Below, one piece after another: positions 12,901 through 16,167 of a DNA stretch of 18,325 nucleotides (position 1 is the stretch's first letter; the number at the start of each line of letters is the position of its first letter). Both the position numbers and the translations under genes were made by a program. This stretch comes from Maribacter aquivivus (GTDB taxonomy: Bacteria > Bacteroidota > Bacteroidia > Flavobacteriales > Flavobacteriaceae): assembly GCF_900142175.1 (NCBI RefSeq), contig NZ_FQZX01000009.1, positions 1-18,325 of the forward strand. Reading direction: 5' to 3'. The notes beneath the pieces are model-generated. The model did no database searches, was not told the origin of the DNA, and saw only the letters and a list, made by a program, of their open reading frames with translations.

Positions 12901-15900
12901 ATTGCCAATCCTGGTGATGGAAATACTATAGTTGTAACCGCGAACTTAACGGATGTTGCTGGTAATGTTGGACCTGATAGTGTAACAGATACTGCATTAA
13001 TAGATGTTTTAGCTCCTAGTGCGCCAGAAGTAGAAATTGCTGAAGATGTAAGCAATGATGGTTTAATCAGTGCAAGTGAATTGTCTGGTGATATTGATGC
13101 AGTAATTATACTACCTATTGATGCAGAAGCTGGTGATACAGTAACCATAACAGATGGTAACGGAAACTCGCAAGATGTGATTTTAACTACGACCGATATA
13201 GCAACTGGTTCTTTAGAAGTTATTATAGCTAATCCTGGTGAAGCAGGTACAATAGTATTGGGAGCATTTATTACAGATGTTGCTGGTAATGTTGGTGATG
13301 ATAGTGCTACTGATACAGCAGTACTTGATACAACGGCACCAACTGCACCAACAGTAGAAATTACTGAAGACACTAATAATGACGGTTTAATTAGTGAAGA
13401 TGAATTAACGGGAGATATAGATGCTCGTGTTTCTCTTCCTATAGATGCAGAAGTAGGCGATACGGTAACCATTACAGATGGTAATGGAAATTCACAAGAT
13501 GTGGTTTTAACTGCAACTGATATTACTAATGAATATATAGATGTTGTAATCGCGAATCCTGGTGATACGGGTACAATAGATGTAACTGCAAATATTACAG
13601 ACGTTGCTGGTAATGTCGGTCCTGACAGTGCTACGGATACTGCGTTGCTTGACCTTACAGATCCAACAGCTCCAACGGTAGAAATTACTGAAGACACCAA
13701 TAATGATGGTTTAATTAGTGAAGATGAATTGGTTGGTGATATTGATGTAGTGGTAACACTTCCGCCTGATGCGGTAGCTGGTGATACGGTAACTATTACA
13801 GATGGTAATGGAAACTCACAAGATGTAGTCTTGACTGCAACTGATATCGCGAACGGATTTATTGATGTAATAATTACTAATCCTGGAGACGCAGGTACCA
13901 TTGTTATAACAGCAAATATTACAGATGTTGCTGGTAATATTGGTCCTGATAGTGCTACAGATACTGCGGTATTAGACCTTACAGATCCATTGGCTCCGAC
14001 GGTTGAAATTACAGAAGACACCAATAATGATGGTTTAATTAGTGAAGATGAATTAGTTGGGGATATTGATGCTCGTGTAACACTACCAGCTCAAACATTT
14101 GCAGGAGATACGGTAACTATTACCGATGGTAATGGTAACTCGCAAGATGTTATCCTAACTGCAGCTGATGTTGCGAATGGATACATTGATGTTGTAATCG
14201 CCAACCCAGGTGATATGGGTACAATTGTTATAACTGCGAATATTACAGATGTTGCTGGTAATGTTGGTCCTGATAGTGCTACAGATACTGCGGTACTTGA
14301 TCTTACAGATCCAACTGCGCCAACGGTAGAAATTACAGAAGATACCAATAATGATGGCTTGATCAGTGAAGATGAACTGGTAGGTGATATTGATGTAGTG
14401 GTAACACTTCCGCCTGATGCAGTTGCTGGTGATACGGTAACGATTACCGATGGCAATGGTAACTCACAAGATGTAATCTTGACTGCAACTGATATCGCAA
14501 ACGGATTTATTGATGTAATCATCGCAAATCCAGGTGATACAGGTACGATTGTTATAACAGCAAACATTACAGATATTGCTGGTAATGTTGGTCCTGATAG
14601 TGCTACTGATACTGCAATACTTGACCTTACAGATCCATTAGCACCAATTATAGAAATTACAGAAGACACCAATAATGATGAATTGATCAGTATTGATGAG
14701 CTGTCTGGTGATATCGATGTACGTGTAACACTTCCTGCTCAGACATTTGCAGGTGATACGGTTACGATTACCGATGGTAATGGAAACTCACAAGATGTGG
14801 TATTAACTGTAGCAGATGTTGCCAATGGATTTATAGATGTAGTTATCGCGAATCCTGGTGATTTAGGTTCTATTGTTGTAACGGCTACTATTACAGATGT
14901 TGCCGGTAACGTTGGTCCTGATAGTGCTACAGATACTGCAACTCTTGATTTGGCAAATCCAACGGTCGATAGTTTTGATACTATAGATATTACACCGGTA
15001 TTAACTGGTCAAGGAAATGCTAATGAAATTTTAGTAATTGAATTGGATACGGATGGAGATAACATTCCTGATGTTACCTATACCGTGACTACGGATGCCA
15101 GTGGCGATTGGAGTTTAGATACGGAAACGGCAATACCAGATTCAGGTAGCTTCCCAGTTCTAGTAGATCAAGATGTAATTAATATTACAGCAACAGATCC
15201 TTCTGGAAACACAGGAACGGGAACGGTAACAGTTTCAGTTGATACTGATAATGACGGTATCAATGATAAGGAAGAGGTAATGATAGGTACTGACCCTAAT
15301 AATCCTGATACGGATGGTGATGGAATTAACGACGGACAAGAAGTTAATGTTGATAATACAGATCCTTTAGATGATTGTAGTTCTGTAAATGGATATCCAT
15401 TGGCCGACAGTGATTGTGATGAAGACGGATTAACGACAGAAGAAGAAGTAGCGTTAGGTACTGATATAGATAATCCGGATAGTGATAATGACGGATTATT
15501 GGACGGTGAGGAAGTAATGTTAGATACGAATCCTAATGATTCAGATTCTGATGATGACGGTATTCTAGATGGTCAAGAAGTATTGGACGGCACAAATCCT
15601 TTAGACGATTGTGATCATAATGGCGGTACGGCGTTGCCGGATAGCGATTGTGATGGCGACGGATTAACGACTGCTCAGGAAGATGCAATCGGAACAGATT
15701 CATATGAAGCAGATACCGATGGAGATACTATCCCTGACGGACAGGAAATAATCGATGGTACGGATCCATTGAATCCATGTGATTCATTGAACGGAGTGCC
15801 AACACTTGATGCTGGTTGTAATGCTGAGGTAGTTGATAGCGGAATAGCTGTTGCCAATGAAGTAATTACTCCAGATGGAGATGGGACCAATGATTTCTTT

Positions 15901-16143
15901 GGAATAGAGAATATAGAATCATACCCGAACAACACGGTTCAGATTTATAACCGTTGGGGAGTAGTTGTATATGAAATGTCAGGTTATGACAATAGAACAA
16001 ATGTATTCACAGGGTCTTCAGATGGTAGAGCAACGCTTAGTAAAGATTCAGAGCTACCTGTCGGCGTGTATTTCTATGTAATTAAATATGTGAATGACGG
16101 CAACAACCTTAACAAGTCGGGTTACCTATACATAAACAGATAA
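865..16143 (+). CDS. Giant multi-repeat surface protein with T9SS type B sorting domain (putative adhesin)
   Basis: One open frame of about 5,092 codons, over 500 kDa at roughly 100 Da per residue, with no frameshift or internal stop. The frame opens at ATG 823, but I prefer ATG 865: it begins a normal signal peptide (Met-Lys-Lys, then a Leu/Phe-rich core), whereas 823 adds 14 polar residues. Residues below count from 865. Order: signal peptide 1-31; beta domain 32-201; VCBS-type repeats 205-636; Ig-like 639-739; TSP3 stretches with two unrepeated domains 740-1477; ten 62-residue TSP3 units 1478-2101; TSP3 plus a third unrepeated domain 2102-3096; Ig-like 3101-3211; two 97-residue Ig units; twelve 108-residue Ig units 3405-4700; one Ig module; TSP3 stalk 4793-4992; type B sorting domain to the end. 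Expected role: T9SS-exported, calcium-stiffened adhesin or filament (inference). The ligand cannot be read from sequence. A SprB-like gliding adhesin is possible, but no direct SprB similarity is claimed. Confidence 0.93.
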   Translation: MKKSSFHLNQFFRILLFFVLQILALFPLIAGTPIEDSIGPRIISTKSFFADPVLDLNSIATGVNHEVQFRPTTGNISPLSLIPTLTSDTNTILSATIAFSGNVNTTEFLYVTNGPVQFNFSTASNSRNFNVDGSTLRLVQNFGTFTITELSGNPIPNDVLLTFLKTLYYRNATNTPTAGIRTATIEVRDTNLATASAQNIIRVFENGPLATDDSNAILANATGTISGNVVSNDSGNGLSVSEVDVYPSKVGTSYETLYGSINIQSNGTYTYDVDETSSSVTGLKSGETLVDIVSYTVKDNADITDYGIISISINGVDEAPTAVDNNDNVTVTTEPNISGNIITDVGDDGVDFVDRGLSTLVWENEFSSPGGVFGGLSGPVNGASANVGGVTLDFTSTDISNIGVANQNQVVFQTGTNGGHLGYLLYSIDGSTTSLNDTELIIDFDEPVFNLGFLLVDIDFSQGTSWQDQIKINGSLNGAASAFKFITTGGVVNSGNNTFYGLGNAVATDATGNINVLFEEPINQLVLSYNYGPNATDADQGGQIAGVSDIYWQGGASNVLIIQIDGNPVTTGSTFVGTYGTLVINPDGSYTYTPDLSNPAVAGLLVGNTLTETFDYRLSDGSNFDNANLIITLNGSKIAPTVSISTPIEVDNIVDHTEVNDVIISGSTTDVEDGQTVTVTLFDGTNTITTTAVVNSGIWTTDATNISTLEQGSITIMAIVTDFGGNGTSDNATITLNICGNQDSDNDGVFDLCDEDDDNDGILDIYESNSVCDSASSTNIHFTNASYNVIALNNNDGSLITYIKDFDSGITAVATTTIGSGSFAANTPNYTDGTTRVDMQTRNSNSDVTGTSTEIVFSELILSSEFNVRSLARNAAGSYNESQNIKFFNNGVQVEFPADIYSDIGTVGSGASYDPVTGDAIAAIIGGGVQEANFRFNINKAIDKIVITQMDTANADNIGWTVNILCAYNLDTDNDGIYNHLDLDSDNDGCPDALEGAATYGYNDIDGSFKLTSTVDAAGIPGGSSQAVGTSIDNLQQSDTCSQCSPDHPLYNDADGDSVGDFCDDDNDNDGIANALECTPAKGTILTGDDTLLLTGEYNNGNGVDQQFTITSTEYNILDKTGSADNGLQVRWNQGTDPTVAFTLTLEEPVNAVQNAIRVSSYEPNSAVGGIQNADKTVTITWPGGGTAVLSDPLGETDLGNGAVITSGTPFQVAPDAAGLSRLVPDSQWSLLIDTSTGITFPMDIGYYADGTINTSANHVNEGFAFRSVLDCDNDNDGVANTLDLDSDNDGIYDVVESGGTDADANGIADGAVSTEGIPNTAGTGTVPTETTAGTPDFLNLDSDADGCSDANEAYEDNTADNGDGLVYNDADTATVSDGSGKILANGLVAAAAYNTGAVSAVTTEDLDLDGDGLVGICDLDDDGDGDPDTTDTDPLDPCVYSTNQVTANAEASWNALDCDGDGETNGFEIANGTDPSDPCEVTVPTVRAPGDENYAVWAAADCDGDNLDNGTEFTNGTDPFDIDTDGDGVQDDVDSDALDPCDPVQPAGYTGYDATNAIWAAADCDGDGVTNGTEATNGTDPYSTDTDGDGVPDNTDTDALDPCDPVQAAGYTGYDANNAIWAAADCDGDGVTNGTEDTNGTDPYNVDTDGDGVPDNTDSDALDPCDPVQAAGYTGYDANNAIWAAADCDGDGVTNGTEDTNGTDPYNVDTDGDGVPDNTDSDALDPCDPVQAVGYTGYDASNAIWAAADCDSDGVLNGTENTNGTDPYSSDTDGDGVPDTTDADPLDPCDPVQAAGYTGYDATNAIWAAADCDGDGVLNGTEATNGTDPYNTDTDGDGVPDNTDSDALDPCDPVQAAGYTGYDVNNAIWAAADCDGDGVINSTEVTNGTDPYSTDTDGDGVPDNTDADPLDPCDPSQVAGYTGYVATNAIWAAADCDGDNVTNGTEDTFGTDPYNTDTDGDGIQDDVDNDPLDPCDPVQAPGYTGYDGGNAIWAAADCDNDGVINGTEVTNGTDPYSTDTDGDGVPDDIDADPLDPCDPVQAAGYTGYDATNPIWAAADCDGDSIINGTEVTNGTDPYNPDSDGDGIDDGQEDTDGTNPLNDCESIGGSPLPTSDCDGDGVQNSLDACEGFDDAINADGDALPDACDEDDDNDGIPDTVEGSGDFDGDGVPDSLDLDSDNDGIPDLVETGNGSLDTNGNGFIDSTESGVGTNGIPDILEDGGVDGAGVTAVPVNSDGTAGPDYLDIDSDNDGIRDLVEAQTDAALVQLSGNDSDNDGIDDAFDVDNGGSLTTSPEDTDLDGRPDYLDIDSDGDGIIDNIEWQSTSSHLFPSADSDGNGLADNYEVAPAGSGESINEPTNSDGTDMPDYRDTDSDNDGLDDMTEVYDYNDDLTSDITPSGIDADNDGLDDTFDLSISAPNGIADSNGATNDNQDVTGFLNTQDPFTSEVDFRDEHVHLEPTDTDGDGVDNLIDIDNDNDGILDYVESLGFQPTDTQGDACGIPAGSFKGGSYITGTGSGAGTVGAEYRFSPVVTSSLGVLDAIVRITDVDNATLTSIDAFPAGSSDDAWQPTFDVGDGTSIAGEEGSISFNIRLVAQGTDFQVNLIRFGGVIYDIDGANTKESVTLTRPGLYAVDSNSLLTVSENLATGTATFEGPDETWPGVDFGPKLAAYFNYYETTNLDLTFTGELQTGFATQDYLGSILFQTCDINGLFTPTNTTSANSLDGTASGGGSSPKYTIYQGIDSDNDGIEDHLDIDSDNDGIPDNVEAQLTSSYIPRGTVDSDTDGLGNPYEGTGNEGLTVIDTDLDGVPDYLDLDSDGDGFTDRVEAGFTLASNNLDSDGDGLLNGYDDVDTPGTLFDTNDDQDNGASDLPNIAKTTTPEVDYREVGIDDNDLDGIADSIDLDDDNDGILDTVETSGIDPSADDDSDGILNYRDTDLGADANGDGIVDVFDADGDGVPNHFDLDTDNDGIYDVVESGSDQAFTAGVVTGAVGTDGIPNSVQASGQQNSGTVNYTVSDSETTSDGIFDFLELDADGDGCNDVIEAGFTNPNADGILGDGATVVDANGIVTGTTVVDGYTTPNNLDSATDSTFDFQQPGVVPTIATAAEQPQDVLTNGSSPETFTVTATGTDVLYQWQVDDQSGGGFVDIDDANATDIYSGNITETLTLTGITTTQQGYEYRVIITETSFVCSPLTSNSALLTVDVTPPAIPTCDSQITNDTTPVITGTAEANSTVTVVVAGATYTATADASGNWTIDTETAIADSGSFTPNVNGTNEVAVTSTDAAGNSTDDVTTLELTIDTTDPAIPTVESQITNDITPVITGTAEANSTLEIEVGGAIFTIITDASGNWTLDTEVETPESGIFDPNVNGVNEVAVTSTDAAGNSTVDITTLELTIDITAPTAPTVQITEDTNNDGLISDDELTGPINAVVTLPVDAVVGDTVTITDGNGNSQDVVLTATDISNGDITVIIANPGENGTIVVTANITDVAGNTSADSATDTAVLDTTAPLAPTVVISEDVDNDGLINEDEFVGDIDARVTLPVDAVAGDTVTVTDGNGNSQDVILTATDITNGFIDVVIANPGDTGTIVVTANLTDVAGNVGPDSATDTAVLDLTDPLAPTIQITEDVNDDELINGDELVGDLDAVVTLPAGAVAGDTVTVTDGNSNSQDIILTATDVATGSIDVVIINPGENGTIVLTANLTDVAGNVGPDSATDTAAIDTTAPLAPTVVISEDVDNDGLINEDELVGDLDARVTLPVDAVAGDTVTVTDGNGNSQDVVLTATNISDGYVDVVIVNPGDMGTIVVTANLTDVAGNVGPDSATDTAVLDLTDPGAPTVIIVDDGNDDELINEDELDGDIQAAISLPTNIAAGDTVTITDGNGDSQDVILTAAEATNGFILVVIPNPGDGGTINVTAHVTDVAGNVGPDSNTDNALLDLTDPSAPTVEITEDTNNDGIISEDELTGDIDARVTLVGPTFEGDTVTVTDGNGNSQDVVLTAADVANGFIDVIIANPGDGNTIVVTANLTDVAGNVGPDSVTDTALIDVLAPSAPEVEIAEDVSNDGLISASELSGDIDAVIILPIDAEAGDTVTITDGNGNSQDVILTTTDIATGSLEVIIANPGEAGTIVLGAFITDVAGNVGDDSATDTAVLDTTAPTAPTVEITEDTNNDGLISEDELTGDIDARVSLPIDAEVGDTVTITDGNGNSQDVVLTATDITNEYIDVVIANPGDTGTIDVTANITDVAGNVGPDSATDTALLDLTDPTAPTVEITEDTNNDGLISEDELVGDIDVVVTLPPDAVAGDTVTITDGNGNSQDVVLTATDIANGFIDVIITNPGDAGTIVITANITDVAGNIGPDSATDTAVLDLTDPLAPTVEITEDTNNDGLISEDELVGDIDARVTLPAQTFAGDTVTITDGNGNSQDVILTAADVANGYIDVVIANPGDMGTIVITANITDVAGNVGPDSATDTAVLDLTDPTAPTVEITEDTNNDGLISEDELVGDIDVVVTLPPDAVAGDTVTITDGNGNSQDVILTATDIANGFIDVIIANPGDTGTIVITANITDIAGNVGPDSATDTAILDLTDPLAPIIEITEDTNNDELISIDELSGDIDVRVTLPAQTFAGDTVTITDGNGNSQDVVLTVADVANGFIDVVIANPGDLGSIVVTATITDVAGNVGPDSATDTATLDLANPTVDSFDTIDITPVLTGQGNANEILVIELDTDGDNIPDVTYTVTTDASGDWSLDTETAIPDSGSFPVLVDQDVINITATDPSGNTGTGTVTVSVDTDNDGINDKEEVMIGTDPNNPDTDGDGINDGQEVNVDNTDPLDDCSSVNGYPLADSDCDEDGLTTEEEVALGTDIDNPDSDNDGLLDGEEVMLDTNPNDSDSDDDGILDGQEVLDGTNPLDDCDHNGGTALPDSDCDGDGLTTAQEDAIGTDSYEADTDGDTIPDGQEIIDGTDPLNPCDSLNGVPTLDAGCNAEVVDSGIAVANEVITPDGDGTNDFFGIENIESYPNNTVQIYNRWGVVVYEMSGYDNRTNVFTGSSDGRATLSKDSELPVGVYFYVIKYVNDGNNLNKSGYLYINR
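958..1467 (+). other. N-terminal beta-rich domain of the giant protein (unassigned)
   Basis: About 170 residues rich in Thr, Ser, Asn and alternating hydrophobics, with no cysteine. It ends in a cadherin-like closing pattern (Thr-Ile-Glu-Val-Arg-Asp-Thr-Asn) just before the VCBS repeat. I do not recognise a named family. The alternation of polar and hydrophobic residues suggests one or two beta-sandwich folds. As the end farthest from the surface anchor it could be the tip domain, which is inference from topology only. Confidence 0.4.
1477..2772 (+). other. Two VCBS-type repeats, the second carrying an inserted domain
   Basis: The first copy (about 1477-1824) shows the VCBS hallmarks: a start with Ala-Thr-Asp-Asp, a Gly-Asn-Val-x-x-Asn-Asp turn, a Tyr-Gly-Ser-Ile-Asn-Ile strand with Gly-Thr-Tyr-Thr-Tyr-Asp, then Gly-Glu-Thr-Leu-x-Asp and Tyr-Thr-Val-Lys-Asp. 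The second begins near 1825 with Ala-Pro-Thr-Ala-Val-Asp-Asn and resumes near 2542 with Gly-Thr-Leu-Val-Ile-Asn-Pro-Asp-Gly-Ser-Tyr-Thr-Tyr and a Leu-Ser-Asp-Gly strand. Roughly 205 residues (about 1927-2541) lie between the halves and look like a separate beta domain. VCBS repeats are common in large bacterial adhesins. Confidence 0.68.
2779..3081 (+). other. Bacterial Ig-like domain of the giant protein
   Basis: About 100 residues opening with Ala-Pro-Thr-Val-Ser-Ile and holding an Ile-Ser-Gly-Ser-Thr-Thr-Asp-Val-Glu-Asp-Gly strand and turn, a Gly-Ile-Trp-Thr-Thr-Asp segment and a Val-Thr-Asp-x-Gly-Gly-Asn-Gly end. This is the pattern of bacterial Ig-like modules such as those in BapA-type adhesins. 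It ends at the first Cys-Gly just before the TSP3 region. Confidence 0.6.
3082..5295 (+). other. TSP3-like calcium-binding stretches alternating with two unrepeated beta domains
   Basis: Asp-x-Asp-x-Asp-Gly motifs typical of thrombospondin type 3 repeats occur at about 3082-3186, 3769-4101 and 4681-5295, with Asn or Gly at the variable places and regular cysteines. Two longer segments with no such motif interrupt them: 3187-3765 (about 193 residues) and 4102-4680 (about 193 residues). Both are Thr/Ser/Asn-rich, have alternating hydrophobics and carry Lys and Arg, unlike the repeats. They look like independent folded domains set into a calcium-bound stalk, plausibly ligand-binding; the function is not known. 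Confidence 0.65.
5296..7167 (+). repeat. Ten tandem TSP3 units: nine of exactly 186 bp and a last one of 198 bp
   Basis: Unit starts, marked by the Asp-Pro-Cys or equivalent codon, fall at 5296, 5482, 5668, 5854, 6040, 6226, 6412, 6598, 6784 and 6970, so spacing is 186 bp nine times. The final unit reaches 7167 and is four codons longer. Each encodes 62 residues: Asp-Pro-Cys, a Gly-Tyr-Thr-Gly-Tyr segment (absent in the first, diverged unit), Trp-Ala-Ala-Ala-Asp-Cys-Asp-Gly-Asp, an Asn-Gly-Thr-Glu and Asn-Gly-Thr-Asp-Pro turn, then Asp-Thr-Asp-Gly-Asp-Gly. Units 3 and 4 are identical at the DNA level. The array is within the giant gene and keeps its frame. Confidence 0.95.
7168..10150 (+). 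other. Second TSP3 region with an unrepeated domain at about 8341-9093
   Basis: Dozens of Asp-x-Asp-x-Asp-Gly motifs, often as Asp-Ser-Asp-Asn-Asp-Gly-Ile, fill 7168-8340 and 9094-10150 without a fixed period. A recurring Glu-Val-Asp-(Phe/Tyr)-Arg element closes sub-blocks near 8210 and 9510. Between the two parts lies a segment of about 251 residues with few such motifs: Gly/Ser-rich at the start, with Trp-Gln-Pro-Thr-Phe-Asp and a Phe-Asn-Tyr-Tyr-Glu-Thr strand, ending in Gln-Thr-Cys-Asp-Ile and a Ser/Gly linker. It looks like a beta-sandwich insert, possibly lectin-like, but no family is assigned. Confidence 0.6.
10165..11079 (+). other. Ig-like domain followed by two 97-residue bacterial Ig units
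   Basis: The first part (10165-10497) has an Ig-like core: a Val-Leu-Tyr-Gln-Trp-Gln-Val strand, Leu-Thr-Leu-Thr-Gly-Ile, and Tyr-Glu-Tyr-Arg-Val with a later Cys. Two 291-bp copies follow, at 10498-10788 and 10789-11079, with Thr-Pro-Val-Ile-Thr-Gly-Thr-Ala-Glu-Ala-Asn-Ser-Thr, Asp-Ala-Ser-Gly-Asn-Trp-Thr and a Val-Thr-Ser-Thr-Asp-Ala-Ala-Gly-Asn-Ser-Thr end. That is the signature of the Big_6-like bacterial Ig family found in many adhesins. Confidence 0.75.
11077..14964 (+). repeat. Twelve tandem 324-bp Ig-like units with EF-hand-like loops
   Basis: Units open with Ala-Pro codons at 11077, 11401, 11725, 12049, 12373, 12697, 13021, 13345, 13669, 13993, 14317 and 14641; every interval is exactly 324 bp, so no indel separates any two units. 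Each 108-residue unit has an Asp-x-(Asn/Asp/Ser)-x-Asp-(Gly/Glu)-x-Ile-x-x-x-Glu loop near residues 8-19, a Gly-Asp-Thr-Val-Thr strand, the Asp-Gly-Asn-Gly-Asn-Ser-Gln-Asp motif (one change in units 3 and 5), an Asn-Pro-Gly turn and a Thr-Asp-(Val/Ile)-Ala-Gly-Asn end. From memory this resembles Ig-like repeats in large BapA/RTX-type adhesins of Proteobacteria. The array has no cysteine and no lysine. Confidence 0.96.
14965..15240 (+). other. Terminal Ig module related to the 97-residue units
   Basis: About 92 residues with Thr-Pro-Val-Leu-Thr-Gly-Gln-Gly-Asn-Ala-Asn, an inserted Asp-Thr-Asp-Gly-Asp segment, then Thr-Thr-Asp-Ala-Ser-Gly-Asp-Trp-Ser-Leu-Asp-Thr-Glu-Thr-Ala-Ile and Thr-Asp-Pro-Ser-Gly-Asn-Thr. 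It matches the Big_6-like pair at 10498-11079 more than the 108-residue units, so related modules bracket the array. Confidence 0.65.
15241..15840 (+). other. C-terminal TSP3 stalk
   Basis: About 200 residues of Asp-rich calcium-binding repeats with Gly-Thr-Asp-Pro and Asn-Pro-Asp turns and Asp-Gly-Gln-Glu motifs. Four cysteine pairs with a 12-residue spacer are present in this gene after the 62-residue array, three of them here. Lysine reappears at 15268 after a very long lysine-free run. The stalk precedes the sorting domain and would place the repeat body away from the cell surface. Confidence 0.75.
15841..16140 (+). other. T9SS type B C-terminal sorting domain (CHU_C / gliding-motility-associated type)
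   Basis: The last 100 or so residues carry the known elements in order: Val-Ile-Thr-Pro-Asp-Gly-Asp-Gly-Thr-Asn-Asp, a Pro-Asn-Asn-Thr-Val-Gln-Ile-Tyr-Asn-Arg-Trp-Gly-Val-Val-Val-Tyr strand pair, a Tyr-Asp-Asn segment, a Leu-Pro-Val-Gly-Val-Tyr-Phe-Tyr-Val-Ile strand and a closing Gly-Tyr-Leu-Tyr-Ile-Asn-Arg. This is the TIGR04131/PF13585 pattern. It directs export through the T9SS and, in studied cases, works with PorP/SprF-family partners, one of which is encoded next. Confidence 0.95.
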
Positions 16144-16167
16144 AAAATTCCCCTTAAAATAAATACG

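Noticed and set aside
12618..14024. 468-codon open frame on the minus strand, with further long minus-strand frames at 11550-12281 and 14091-14672
   Set aside because: They lie antisense to the 324-bp array and are themselves repeats of the complementary codons. Long antisense frames are expected when a biased unit free of stops is repeated; they show no start context, motif or independent signal.
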